From: JBPRGG01 sp051418075
GTDB lineage: Bacteria > Bacteroidota > Bacteroidia > Cytophagales > Cyclobacteriaceae
DNA length: 64,000 nucleotides
Assembly: GCA_051418075.1 (NCBI GenBank)
Contig: JBPRGG010000026.1
Coordinates: 51,931-115,930 of the forward strand
Direction: 5' to 3'
Shown here piece by piece: positions 53,681 to 63,155 of this stretch (its first letter is position 1; every line of letters starts with the position of its first letter). The notes under the pieces are model-generated. The model saw only the letters and a list, made by a program, of their open reading frames with translations. It was not told where the DNA came from and made no database searches. The position numbers and the translations under genes are program-made.

Positions 53681-54136
53681 ATGCATAAAAGCTTATATTC
53701 CATTTATATTTTTATCATCCTTCTGTCATCTTGCCACGCTGATTTTTCAGAGGATGTCATGGCTATCACAGCCATTAGTAAAGCCCGGGCTGAGGCTTTT
53801 AACCAACGAGATGCAGCAGGCATTGCTCAGTATTTTGCTGAAGATGCTGTGCTGATGCCCCCTGGCCAGCCATCAAGGATAGGAAAGCAAGCTGTAGCAG
53901 ATTATTACCAAGACATTTTTGATCAATATGTACCTCTATTGCAAAGTGAATACCTTGAAGTTGATGTCAGCGGTGATCTGGCCTATGGTCGGGGAGTAGC
54001 TACAGTTACTTTAAAGTCCAGGCAGGGAGATTCCGTCATTCAGGCTGAATCAGAATATATCAATATTCTGAAAAAACGGGAGGATGGGATATGGATTACT
54101 ACTCATGATATATGGAACAGTAGCCAAGAAGATTAG
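53681..54136 (+). CDS. NTF2-like (DUF4440/SnoaL) lipoprotein
   Basis: This 151-residue lipoprotein has signal MHKSLYSIYIFIIL and lipobox LSSC. The mature domain AISKARAEAFNQRDAAGIAQ, YFAEDAVLMPPGQPSRIGKQ and GRGVATVTLKSRQ is the NTF2-like cone fold of the DUF4440 or SgcJ group. Such proteins bind or turn over small molecules. The context does not reveal the ligand. Confidence 0.87.
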   Translation: MHKSLYSIYIFIILLSSCHADFSEDVMAITAISKARAEAFNQRDAAGIAQYFAEDAVLMPPGQPSRIGKQAVADYYQDIFDQYVPLLQSEYLEVDVSGDLAYGRGVATVTLKSRQGDSVIQAESEYINILKKREDGIWITTHDIWNSSQED

Positions 54137-54502
54137 ATGTTCCAACAGCGTTTTATAAAATTTTTTGGAATCAGATATGAATGATTAATTTGCCCTCTGC
54201 ATTTCTTTCTCGTGTCAATTAACCATTTTTTGGTAATAAAATTCAGGGATATAACCATTAATAATTTATATCATTTACTGGAATAATTAAATTTTATTTT
54301 GTATATTGCAAATGAAATTTTTCAACGAAAAGCAATAAAATAATTTAAAATTTCTTAGTAAACCAAACCTGATTTATTTTTTTGTTTATCCAGCTTCTGA
54401 CGATCCAACTTGATGATCAGATTATATGCTTATCATCATGTACTACATAAGTAGAGAATTTTTTATAACACTAAAAATACATAACCAGGAGCTAGTACGA
54501 CC
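54137..54502. other. Gene-free AT-rich upstream region
   Basis: These 366 bases precede the T9SS protein gene. I see no frame, hairpin or repeat of note, and only low-complexity A/T runs (for example 54282-54310). The promoter of the downstream gene must lie here, but no convincing -33/-7 pair was found. Confidence 0.4.
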
Positions 54503-57500
54503 ATGAAGAAAACCATTACCATTTTATTAATCTTTTTAATGGGCTTGCCATTATACGCCCAGGAGTTTTCATCTTACCAAAAAGTCTGGGACAAATCCTA
54601 TGGAGAATCTACAAGGGATCACTTAGAAGATATGATCAAAATCAAAGAAGGTGGATTTCTTTTGGGTGGATATGCCATCGATAGCATCAATAAAGGAGGA
54701 GATTATGCATTTCGGGTAATTAAAACTGATTCGGCGGGTTATACCATCTGGAACAAAACATGGGGAGGTGAAAAGGATGATAAGCTTTATTCTTTAATGG
54801 AAACTTCACAGGGAGACTTTATTTTAGCAGGAAATTCGGAATCAGGGCAAACCGAGGATAAGTCCCAGCCCTCCCGGGGAGGCTGGGATTTCTGGATATT
54901 AAAGATCAATGCTCAGGGAGAAAAAATCTGGGACAAATCCTATGGTGGAAACGAAGATGATCTATTGGAAAAAATCATTGCCACCTCTGATGGAAACTAC
55001 CTGTTGGCTGGTAGTTCCAGGTCCGCTGTGGGTGCAGACAAATCCGCTGCACATAAAGGGGATTATGATTACTGGATCATAAAGATTGATCCGTATGGCA
55101 ACAAAATCTGGGATGCCTCCTACGGGGGCAATCAAAGTGATCGACTAACGGATATCCTAGAAATACCAGACGGCGGTTATTTATTAGGCGGATATTCCCG
55201 GTCAGATGCATCGGGTGATAAAACAACAGTTTCGTACGGTGAAGAAGATTTTTGGATCGTAAAAATTGATGGATCAGGAAATATTGGTTGGGATCGTAGC
55301 TATGGAGGAGAAAGGGAAGACCATTTATATGCTTTGGCAAATGCAACGGATGAAGGCTTTTTGCTAGGTGGCGCTTCCAATTCAGAGCCGGGAGGAAATA
55401 AAGACGCTCCTTTAATTGATAGAAAAGATTTTTGGCTGGTGAAGATAGATGGTGGAGGTAATATCATCTGGGATCAAAGTTACAATACCAATAGTCCCAG
55501 TCATTTTAATAACAGAGATTATATATATACTATTTTACCGTTAAATAATGGTGGTTATTTGTTAGGTGGTATAAACCATAAATCAGCCACATTAATTAAC
55601 AGAACCTATTATAGAGTAGTTGAAATAGATCAGGATGGTGCTGTACAATGGCAGGATATTTTTCATGGTAGCCCCAATTTGAACAGAGATGATCATGTCA
55701 ATGTCTTAGCTGACATAGTTCAGGTTTCCCCCCACAATTACCTGCTGGGAGGTACTTCCTGGGATTTTCAAGGAGAAGATAAGACAGATGAATTGGATGG
55801 ATTGTCTGATTTTTGGGTGATTAAAATTGCTATAGAAATTCCTCCACCTCTGCCTGATCAGCAGCCCCCGGTACTTTCAAGTATTCCCATGGATACCACG
55901 GTCACTTGTGGTAATATTCCGGATCCGGTGCAGGTGACAGCTAATGATAATATTGATGGTACCTTGCCGGTGGAGTTTCAGGAAGAAAAAGTACCTGGTG
56001 AATGCCCGTCGGCTTACCTGCTCACCCGAACCTGGACAGCCAGGGATGCTGCCGGAAACGTGGCCACCGCCAGTCAGGTCATTACCATAGAAGATCATAC
56101 ACCACCTGTTTTTACTACCCTGCCTCCTGAAAGCATGCAAATTTATACCAAGGCAGATGATGACTTATCTTGTAGCGTAGCAGTACAATTTCCTGAAATA
56201 GCAGCTGCTGATAATTGTCAGGGGGAAGTGATCCTGACCTATAGTGTTGGTGGTAATGAGGTGCAATCAGGACAGACATTTGCAGTAGGGCAAACCGAAG
56301 TGACTGTTTCTGCCAGCGATATATGTGGCAACATGGCTCAACATTCCTTTATCATTGAAGTGGTAGATGGGGAACCACCTTTACTGGCTGCTCAGGATCT
56401 CACTATCAATTTGGATCAGGATGGTCAGGCTGTTATTTCAGTGGCAGAAGTATATGACCAGGAAAACAGCAGCGACAATTGCCAGATAGACCTGGAAACG
56501 CTTTCTTTGGATCGCACCCAGTTTTCATGTGATGATCTGGATGCACCTGTCGTTGTTACCCTTACCGGCAAAGACATCTATGGCAATGAAGCCCAGGTCC
56601 AGGCTACCATCATTATAGAGGATAATACACCACCCGTTTTTACTACCCTGCCTCCTGAAAGCATGCAAATTTATACCAAGGCAGATGATGACTTATCTTG
56701 TAGCGTAGCAGTTCAATTTCCTGAAATAGCAGCTGCTGATAATTGTCAGGGAGAAGTGATCCTGACCTATAGTGTTGGCGAAAATGAGGTGCAATCAGGG
56801 CAATCATTTGCAGTAGGGCAAACCGAAGTCACCGTCACTGCCACTGATGTATCCGGCAACATGGCTCAACATTCCTTTATCATTGAAGTGGTAGATGGGG
56901 AACCACCTTTACTGGCTGCTCAGGATCTCACTATCAATTTGGATCAGGATGGTCAGGCTGTTATTTCAGTGGCAGACGTTTTTGATCAGGAAAACAGCAG
57001 CGACAATTGCCAGATAGACCTGGAAACGCTTTCTTTGGATCACACCCAGTTTTCATGTGATGATCTGGATGCACCTGTCATTGTTACCCTTACCGGCAAA
57101 GACATCTATGGCAATGAAGCCCAGGTCCAGGCTACCATCATTATAGAGGATGAATTAAATGTATGTGCCCCTGGCTTTATCCTGAACGACTGCCGCTATG
57201 CCCTGCAGGATTTTGGAGATGCAGCAGAAATTACAGCTTATCAGGAAGTAGATTATGCACATTTTAAGAAAAAGCGAAAATCGTATGTCATTGGTATAGC
57301 CACCGGATATCGCCAGGATGGACAGGCCGGAGTGTGGGAGCTGCACAATGACTGCACGGTTCATCCGGTATTTTTTAACGGGCAACAACTGAATAGTTCC
57401 CTGTTGCCTGATATACGCGGATTAAGCCGGGAATATGGTTGGAAATATGAGCCTTATTCCATTAGTTCGGACGGAAAATTTATTTATGCCAATGCGGTCA

Positions 57501-57976
57501 ATCATTTTCCTATTCCCAATAAATACGGATGGAAAGCCGAACTGGGAACTTCAATAGCAGTAAAATATTCCATGGGCAGGGCCGTAAGTGGTCGAATTTT
57601 TGGTATTAGATCCAGCATTGAATGCAATGATCTTAATTTTAAAGCGGCAGATGGTGAGTTATTCGTCATTTCGTGCGATTATAATCCGGATAATCCATCT
57701 TTCCAGGAATTGGTAGGTAGTATACTGGATAAACTGAAATTTTACATCCATCCTAATCCTTTCCGGAATAAATTTTCAATCAAATTTGCAATGGAGGCCC
57801 GCTATGAAACCCTAAGGCTGTTCGATGCTGTAGGAAAAGAAGTATATTTCCAAAATGTGAGGGATTTAAATGCTTTGGAAGTAGATTTAAGTCACATTCC
57901 TCTGAAAAATGGATTCTACTATCTTCAGTTGTCCAATAATCAGGAAGTCAAATCTTTCAAGCTGATGCGTAGGTAA
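54503..57976 (+). CDS. Large T9SS-exported repeat protein (type A sorting domain)
   Basis: This 1157-residue protein has signal peptide MKKTITILLIFLMGLPLYAQ. Residues 25-445 are six or seven propeller-type repeats of about 60 residues with the shared core WDKSYGG...GGYLLGG...DFWIVKID. Residues about 455-890 are HYR/cadherin-like units, including two near-identical copies of a 176-residue segment (56093-57148). The last 80 residues (YIHPNPFRNKFSIKF to LMRR) are a type A T9SS sorting domain. A surface-exposed or released protein is expected, with adhesion or substrate-binding roles possible. Function not assigned. Confidence 0.9.
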   Translation: MKKTITILLIFLMGLPLYAQEFSSYQKVWDKSYGESTRDHLEDMIKIKEGGFLLGGYAIDSINKGGDYAFRVIKTDSAGYTIWNKTWGGEKDDKLYSLMETSQGDFILAGNSESGQTEDKSQPSRGGWDFWILKINAQGEKIWDKSYGGNEDDLLEKIIATSDGNYLLAGSSRSAVGADKSAAHKGDYDYWIIKIDPYGNKIWDASYGGNQSDRLTDILEIPDGGYLLGGYSRSDASGDKTTVSYGEEDFWIVKIDGSGNIGWDRSYGGEREDHLYALANATDEGFLLGGASNSEPGGNKDAPLIDRKDFWLVKIDGGGNIIWDQSYNTNSPSHFNNRDYIYTILPLNNGGYLLGGINHKSATLINRTYYRVVEIDQDGAVQWQDIFHGSPNLNRDDHVNVLADIVQVSPHNYLLGGTSWDFQGEDKTDELDGLSDFWVIKIAIEIPPPLPDQQPPVLSSIPMDTTVTCGNIPDPVQVTANDNIDGTLPVEFQEEKVPGECPSAYLLTRTWTARDAAGNVATASQVITIEDHTPPVFTTLPPESMQIYTKADDDLSCSVAVQFPEIAAADNCQGEVILTYSVGGNEVQSGQTFAVGQTEVTVSASDICGNMAQHSFIIEVVDGEPPLLAAQDLTINLDQDGQAVISVAEVYDQENSSDNCQIDLETLSLDRTQFSCDDLDAPVVVTLTGKDIYGNEAQVQATIIIEDNTPPVFTTLPPESMQIYTKADDDLSCSVAVQFPEIAAADNCQGEVILTYSVGENEVQSGQSFAVGQTEVTVTATDVSGNMAQHSFIIEVVDGEPPLLAAQDLTINLDQDGQAVISVADVFDQENSSDNCQIDLETLSLDHTQFSCDDLDAPVIVTLTGKDIYGNEAQVQATIIIEDELNVCAPGFILNDCRYALQDFGDAAEITAYQEVDYAHFKKKRKSYVIGIATGYRQDGQAGVWELHNDCTVHPVFFNGQQLNSSLLPDIRGLSREYGWKYEPYSISSDGKFIYANAVNHFPIPNKYGWKAELGTSIAVKYSMGRAVSGRIFGIRSSIECNDLNFKAADGELFVISCDYNPDNPSFQELVGSILDKLKFYIHPNPFRNKFSIKFAMEARYETLRLFDAVGKEVYFQNVRDLNALEVDLSHIPLKNGFYYLQLSNNQEVKSFKLMRR
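56093..56620 (+). repeat. Internal tandem duplication, copy 1 (528 bp)
   Basis: This copy encodes 176 residues from DHTPPVFTTLPPESMQIYTK to ATIIIED. It is followed at once by a copy of the same length. The copies differ at a few codons only (for example VGGNEV/VGENEV, SASDICG/TATDVSG, AEVYDQ/ADVFDQ). Confidence 0.9.
56621..57148 (+). repeat. Internal tandem duplication, copy 2 (528 bp)
   Basis: Second copy of the 176-codon unit, in frame and without spacer. The small number of differences points to a recent duplication or to ongoing recombination between copies. The unit covers two HYR-like sub-domains, so the change extends a rod-like region. Confidence 0.9.
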
Positions 57977-58000
57977 CTATCAGGATAAAAAATAATTTAA

Positions 58001-58030
58001 AACCCGCTTGGATAAATTTCCAAGCGGGTT
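58001..58030. terminator. Hairpin terminator after the T9SS protein gene
   Basis: AACCCGCTTGG and CCAAGCGGGTT form an 11-bp perfect stem around an eight-base loop, 24 bases after the stop codon. There is an A-rich run on the left but no strong T run on the right. Confidence 0.75.
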
Positions 58031-58177
58031 ACTTAAGTTACCATTTAAAACATTTATAATTCGAGAATTTGTAGTCCCTCTTTCATTCAAGCACTTTACT
58101 ATTCACATTTCCTGTTTAAAATAAAGAAGTTCATGACAAAAACTTCCTAATTATAAAAAAATCTCATAATTTCGGGA

Positions 58178-59338
58178 TTGATGAAATGTCAGGAACTGAG
58201 ATCCCTCTATGCTGCTTTTGATTTGCACCCCTCCAGTAAAGGTGCTTCTACTCATATAGAGGCCTTTTCAAATGTACTTTTTGAAATTTTACCAACCGGC
58301 TGGCTTTATTGCCTGGGTCCAAATGAACAACCGGAAAGAATGGGCCAGCATTATCTGGAGCATTTTAGCCAACATATTCCCAATTACCTGAGCCGGGCCA
58401 GGGCTTATTCTGGGGAGCTTTTTCAAAAGATGCGATCCTGCAGACAGCTAGAACTGGTTCATTTCCGGGACATCTGGTCAGGTTTGGCCATTTTAAATTC
58501 AGATCATAACTTTCGAACGGTTTTTGAGGTCAACGGACTTCCCTCTATAGAATTAAAATATCGATATCCCCAATTGACTTCAGCTACTTTGCAAAAGATC
58601 ATCTCTCTGGAAAAATTTTGTCTGCAACAATCAGAAATTATCATTACTCCATCAAATACTACTAAAAATTACCTGTTGGGCCAGGGAGTATCAGAAAGCC
58701 GGGTTCAGGTAATTCCCAATGGAGCCGATTTGAATGGGACAGGTAAAAATGAAGGTAAACCTGTAAATATGCCATATTTGATTTACTTCGGGGCATTGCA
58801 ACCCTGGCAGGGTCTGGATACGCTGATCAAGGCATTGGCCCTGTTACAGGATTATCCCGGGCTTCATTTGGTGATCTGTAGTTCACAACCAGCCAAATTT
58901 GCCAAACCTTATGCGAAAATGGCAGAAAAGGCCGGTCTGGCTTCCCGGATCATATGGCAATACCAACTGGAAAAATCCGAATTGCAGCGATACCTTTCCC
59001 ATGCTTTGTTGTCCATTGCTCCATTAAAATCTTGTGACCGCAATATCGTGCAGGGATGTGCCCCACTGAAAATCCTGGAATCTATGGCCACAGGTATAGC
59101 AGTTGTGGCTTCTGATTTGCCCCCGGTGAGAGAATTAGTACAAAATCACGTGAACGGTAAGCTGGTCAGGGCTGATCGGCCGGCTGATTTGGCCCGGGCC
59201 ATCCGTATTTTGTTGGATTATCCGGAACAACGGCAAAAAATAGCCCACCGCGGTTTACAAACTATAGACGAATCCTATCAATGGACTCAGCAAAAGCAAT
59301 TACTGAAAGAGATATATGAAAATATTTATGCATTTTAA
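58178..59338 (+). CDS. Glycosyltransferase family 4 protein (1)
   Basis: This 386-residue GT-B enzyme has a fully cytosolic look. The N-terminal acceptor domain includes SSKGASTHIEAFSNVLFEI. The C-terminal GT1/GT4 domain has VIPNGADLNG, LIYFGALQPWQGLDTLIKAL and LKILESMATGIAVVASDLPP, with the nucleotide-sugar Glu. The sugar and acceptor are unknown. The start MMKCQELRSLYAAFDLHPS suggests that the N-terminus may begin at the second Met. It heads a co-directional cluster of five genes. Confidence 0.9.
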   Translation: MMKCQELRSLYAAFDLHPSSKGASTHIEAFSNVLFEILPTGWLYCLGPNEQPERMGQHYLEHFSQHIPNYLSRARAYSGELFQKMRSCRQLELVHFRDIWSGLAILNSDHNFRTVFEVNGLPSIELKYRYPQLTSATLQKIISLEKFCLQQSEIIITPSNTTKNYLLGQGVSESRVQVIPNGADLNGTGKNEGKPVNMPYLIYFGALQPWQGLDTLIKALALLQDYPGLHLVICSSQPAKFAKPYAKMAEKAGLASRIIWQYQLEKSELQRYLSHALLSIAPLKSCDRNIVQGCAPLKILESMATGIAVVASDLPPVRELVQNHVNGKLVRADRPADLARAIRILLDYPEQRQKIAHRGLQTIDESYQWTQQKQLLKEIYENIYAF

Positions 59339-59352
59339 TTTAATGGACAAAT

Positions 59353-60384
59353 ATGAATTACAGGCAACTTTCCCGCATTTACAAAACTTTATCTGATCCG
59401 GAGAAGGAATTTATCCGCGAAAAGACTTTTGAGGCAACCTACACCATTAAACAGTGGATGATTTTGTTGCAAAAAATAGCTGCTTACGATGAAGGAAATG
59501 ACCGGATCCGGCAAAAAATGGGAAAAAGTATGATCATTACCGGAGGGGTAACCTTTCTCAGCTTGTTTTTCTTTTGGCCAATCGCCCTGATTGGGTTGTT
59601 GGTTTTACTCTGGATGGGGTTCCGATGGCGCCGATTGACTGCTAATGACCTGACCAATCATTTAAGACTTTTCCTGATCCCATTGTTAAAGGTTTTGCCT
59701 GATAAAGCCGGCATTAAGGCCCCGCTTCAACTGAAAATAGACTTCCGCCCTTCCAAAATGCAGGAATTGGTGGATAAGACCCAGTTTCAGAACCGTACCA
59801 TCAAACAGTTTAAACCCCAATATCTTAGTGGCGCGGTCACTTTAAAGGACTCAACCCAATTGGAATTTCATTTATTGGATGATTTGAAGCGATTAAACAT
59901 CAAAAAAAGGAATGCCCGGGGAAAGATCAAATATAAAAATAAAATTAAATGTACTCATTTTTTGCTGATAAAGCTGACTCTTATGAAAGCATATTATTCT
60001 CTGAAAAATGAAACAGCTCCTGATATAATGGTGGATCAGGATCACAAAAAACTGGTTTTGAAGACCAAAATAAAGGTTAAATCTACCGAAGCTGATAAAG
60101 TATTGCCTTTTGAAGACTTCCTGAAGCTACTGGAAAAGCTCTATGCTTGTGTGGAAGTTACAGGCACATTGCCTGAGGCTGTTCAAGAGGAATCTGATCA
60201 ACAGCCAACGGAAACCCAGTTGAAGACTGGTCTGGAGATCCCTGATGCGGCTGCTTTTGCGGCAGGATCCTTCTTTTTATGGTCTGCCTATGAATTCAGC
60301 GACTATGATTATGATAGCTTTGATTATGAATCCACTCCGGTATTCGGGGATGAACTGGAAAGTGACAGCCTGTATGACAGCTGA
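59353..60384 (+). CDS. Membrane protein of unknown function in glycosyltransferase cluster
   Basis: This 343-residue protein has a helical N-terminus (MNYRQLSRIYKTLSDPEKEF) and two transmembrane helices at about residues 60-92 (IITGGVTFLSLFFFWPIALI and GLLVLLWMGF). A cytosolic basic domain of about 160 residues follows, rich in Lys. It ends in a very acidic Tyr/Asp tail (residues about 310-343, YDYDSFDYES-like). I do not recognise the family. Its stop overlaps the next glycosyltransferase start by one base (TGATG), so the two are coupled. Confidence 0.75.
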   Translation: MNYRQLSRIYKTLSDPEKEFIREKTFEATYTIKQWMILLQKIAAYDEGNDRIRQKMGKSMIITGGVTFLSLFFFWPIALIGLLVLLWMGFRWRRLTANDLTNHLRLFLIPLLKVLPDKAGIKAPLQLKIDFRPSKMQELVDKTQFQNRTIKQFKPQYLSGAVTLKDSTQLEFHLLDDLKRLNIKKRNARGKIKYKNKIKCTHFLLIKLTLMKAYYSLKNETAPDIMVDQDHKKLVLKTKIKVKSTEADKVLPFEDFLKLLEKLYACVEVTGTLPEAVQEESDQQPTETQLKTGLEIPDAAAFAAGSFFLWSAYEFSDYDYDSFDYESTPVFGDELESDSLYDS

Positions 60385-61493
60385 TGGTGAACAGGAAAGA
60401 GATCATTTGGTTGACTGAAAATTATCCTCCACAGAAAGGAGGTATGGCACAATCCTGTGACCGGATCGTTGAAAACTTAAGATTTCAGGGCTTTCAGATC
60501 CATATTTTTCATTTTACCCAGAGAAAAGAAGCCTTTAAGCCAGAGGTACAGGAAGGTGGCACCTATACTGCCCTTACTTTGCATGCGGATGAATCACACA
60601 CCCTTCAACTAGCCTATAATCACCTGAAAAAAAGAAATTTGCAGGTTGGTCAGATGGTAGCATTTGGCGGATATCTTCCCTTGCTGGCCGCTCCCATATT
60701 TAAAAGTTGGTTGCATTTGGAGTTGGTGCTGATGATTCGGGGCAATGATTTTGATACATCGGTATTTTCAGCCAAAAGACGACCTATCTTAAATGAAGCA
60801 GTGATCCAGGCCCGTGTGATTACCTGTATCAGCCGGGAAAAAACCGAACAAATGCAGTTGCTTTTTCCCCAAAAAAATATTCAATACATTCCCAATGGTA
60901 TTCAATTGCAGGAATGGCAGCTGTTAAAAAGTGATCAGGAATTCAGCCACAACTGGCGTCTGGGAAAAAGTAATTCAATTGTTTTAGGCTGCTTTGGTCA
61001 TTTGAAAGCCAAAAAAGGATTAGACCTGGTGATTCAGGCTATGAATAGTCGAGCTTTGAAGGAAGCCATTTCACTGCTGCTGATTGGCGAAATTGATCCA
61101 ATATACCATACCAGGCTGAAAGAGGTGGATATTAATTATCATTTATTACCTTTTATGGACCGGTTCGAATTGATAAAATATTATGCCTGTTGTGATGGTA
61201 TTTTGATACCTTCTCATTATGATGGTATGCCTAATGTGCTACTGGAGGCAGGAGCCCTGGGTCTGCCTGCTCTGGCTGCAGCAAAAGACGGGATGAAGGA
61301 TGTTATCACCCATGGGTCCAGTGGGTTTTTGTTTTCTGCCGGGGATCAGAATGCCTTGAGACAGATCATGTTTGATTTTATAGCATTAGGGAAAGATCAA
61401 AGGAAAAAAATGGGCCAGGAACTAAAAAGTACAATCCGGCAAACATTTCATGACCAAAATGAAACAGAAATGTATCTGAATTGCTTAAACTAG
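60384..61493 (+). CDS. Glycosyltransferase family 4 protein (2)
   Basis: This 369-residue GT-B glycosyltransferase begins IIWLTENYPPQKGGMAQSCD, which has the typical GGM nucleotide-binding turn. It continues with YIPNGIQL, LGCFGHLKAKKGLDLVIQAM, ILIPSHYDGMPNVLLEAGAL and LPALAAAKDGMKDVI. It is distinct in sequence from the GT at 58178. The two together suggest stepwise assembly of a surface glycan or glycolipid. Confidence 0.92.
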   Translation: MVNRKEIIWLTENYPPQKGGMAQSCDRIVENLRFQGFQIHIFHFTQRKEAFKPEVQEGGTYTALTLHADESHTLQLAYNHLKKRNLQVGQMVAFGGYLPLLAAPIFKSWLHLELVLMIRGNDFDTSVFSAKRRPILNEAVIQARVITCISREKTEQMQLLFPQKNIQYIPNGIQLQEWQLLKSDQEFSHNWRLGKSNSIVLGCFGHLKAKKGLDLVIQAMNSRALKEAISLLLIGEIDPIYHTRLKEVDINYHLLPFMDRFELIKYYACCDGILIPSHYDGMPNVLLEAGALGLPALAAAKDGMKDVITHGSSGFLFSAGDQNALRQIMFDFIALGKDQRKKMGQELKSTIRQTFHDQNETEMYLNCLN

Positions 61494-61523
61494 GAGATAA
61501 ATCAGGCGTAATAAAATTTAACT

Positions 61524-62171
61524 ATGAGAAAGATAATATTACTATTACTCACTATTTTAGTCTGGGCTGGTTGTAGTAATCAAAACCAGGAAACTGCTCA
61601 GGAACAGTCAAGGAAACAGGAAAGTAGTCAGCCTATCGCCATGGCTGATGCGCAACGGATCTTTTACCTCAATGATAGCACCAATCGTCAACTGGGCGAA
61701 ATCCAGTATGACCAGGTAGATGATCAGTGGGAGATTATCTATCAGGATGCCTACTATGAAGGCCGCCTCAAAAATGATAAAAGAAAATTTTATGACCAAT
61801 CCGGTGAAACGCTGGCTGAAATTAAGTTCAAAGATGATGGTTTTAAGCTGCGAGATGCCCAGGGAAACCTGCTTTGGAAAGTAAAAAGGAAGGATGACAA
61901 GATCAAAATTGCCCGGGATGAAGCCATGACCAATCCGTTCGAAATAAGGATTAAAAATGAATATTACGCAGAACTTTCCCGGAGTGAAGAGCAGATGGGA
62001 ACTATTGAACTGAGTCCGGAAAATAATCCGGGCCGGATAGAAGGAGAGGGACAATTTTATTATTTTACAGGTCCAGAACCTGCCATTAGCGGGATCTTGT
62101 TTTTGATCCAGGATATGGAACCGCTGCATAGACTGATGGTAATGACTGAAATGCTGGCCCGTAATCCATGA
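61524..62171 (+). CDS. Small exported lipoprotein of unknown function
   Basis: This 215-residue lipoprotein has signal MRKIILLLLTILVWAGC, with acylation expected at that Cys. The body has an unusual repeated lysine/aspartate pattern, with segments such as GEIQYDQVDDQWEIIYQDAY, AEIKFKDDGFKLRDAQG and WKVKRKDDKIKIA, which look like successive beta hairpins of a repetitive fold. I do not recognise the family. The stop overlaps the next gene by four bases. Confidence 0.75.
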   Translation: MRKIILLLLTILVWAGCSNQNQETAQEQSRKQESSQPIAMADAQRIFYLNDSTNRQLGEIQYDQVDDQWEIIYQDAYYEGRLKNDKRKFYDQSGETLAEIKFKDDGFKLRDAQGNLLWKVKRKDDKIKIARDEAMTNPFEIRIKNEYYAELSRSEEQMGTIELSPENNPGRIEGEGQFYYFTGPEPAISGILFLIQDMEPLHRLMVMTEMLARNP

Positions 62172-63004
62172 CCCTGTACTATGCCATGGGTGGTGGTCTG
62201 GGTCACCTGACCCGTTCCAGGGTATTGCTGCAAAATCTGTCAATTAAAGATTATAAAGTAGTAACCGCCTGTGATTATGCCACAATGGTGTTTCCCCGGG
62301 AAGAATTGATCATTGTACCACCGGAAATCAGGCAAAATAGCCGGCGCTACCAGGAATGGATATCCAAATTATTGAACAGAAGAATGTATCAACATTTGAT
62401 AATCGATACATTTATCAATGGTATTATGGGCGAATTGACCCGGGAAAGTTGTAGTCATTTTAAGTTTGTTACCTATGCTACCAGAAGGCTTAAATGGGAA
62501 AATTACAAAGCAAAATTTTCAGCTATGCCACTTTCCAGAGCCATCCTGCTGGAATCATTGCAGCCGGATCACCTGGAGACGATCCGACAAAATTGTAATG
62601 ACTTGTCTTCATTTTCTTTACAATACCCAACTTACAGCTTGCCAATTTCATGGAGAAATCATTTAGCATCCATTGGGAAACCAGTTTGGTTGATCATGCA
62701 TTCTCAGCCTCATGATGAACTGGATCAGCTGGTACAATATGCCGGGGAAATTGCCCGCTTGCAGGAAGTAGACCCTTATTTTTTGGTGATCAGCCTGTGT
62801 CAATATCAACTTAATCAAACAGGAAAAGTAGTGAATTATTTTCCCGGCTGGTCTTTTTATCAGAATGCAGCAGCTATATTTACCGGCGGTGGTTATAATA
62901 GCGTCTACCAGCCTCATCAACCTAAGATTCCTCATTTTTTCCTGCCTTTCCCCCGCAAGTATGATGACCAGTTCTGGCGGCTGAGCCAGCTTAAACTGTC
63001 ATAG
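62168..63004 (+). CDS. GT-B glycosyltransferase-like protein (MurG/UGT type), short
   Basis: This 278-residue protein begins TLYYAMGGGLGHLTRSRVLL, the Gly-rich turn of family 28/UGT glycosyltransferases. It later has PGWSFYQNAAAIFTGGGYNSVYQ, the nucleotide-sugar loop region. Related proteins usually run longer at the C-terminus, so this one may be truncated after LSQLKLS. The catalytic His of MurG-like enzymes is in GGGLGHL. It is probably part of the glycan cluster, acting after the GT4 enzymes. Confidence 0.72.
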   Translation: MTLYYAMGGGLGHLTRSRVLLQNLSIKDYKVVTACDYATMVFPREELIIVPPEIRQNSRRYQEWISKLLNRRMYQHLIIDTFINGIMGELTRESCSHFKFVTYATRRLKWENYKAKFSAMPLSRAILLESLQPDHLETIRQNCNDLSSFSLQYPTYSLPISWRNHLASIGKPVWLIMHSQPHDELDQLVQYAGEIARLQEVDPYFLVISLCQYQLNQTGKVVNYFPGWSFYQNAAAIFTGGGYNSVYQPHQPKIPHFFLPFPRKYDDQFWRLSQLKLS

Positions 63005-63155
63005 CTGTAATACTTTTATTTATATCATGATCATCATTTGACAAAAAGCAATAAATTGAATTTAGTGATTAAACATTACTTATATTAGATGGCCTTTAAT
63101 TTTGCATTAAATCTTTAAAATCAGTTAATTAGCTTTATCATTTAATTATATACTG

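Noticed and set aside
56093..57148. CRISPR-like direct repeats
   Set aside because: There are only two long units and they encode protein in frame. No short repeat-spacer pattern anywhere in the window.
61608..62243. A 211-residue antisense frame in the glycan cluster
   Set aside because: It lies opposite two well-formed coupled genes and shows no domain pattern.
63090..63110. TAATTTTG -7 element before the DUF2490 gene
   Set aside because: The -7 consensus matches but no TTTG or TTG is found about 20 bases upstream, so it was not called as a promoter.
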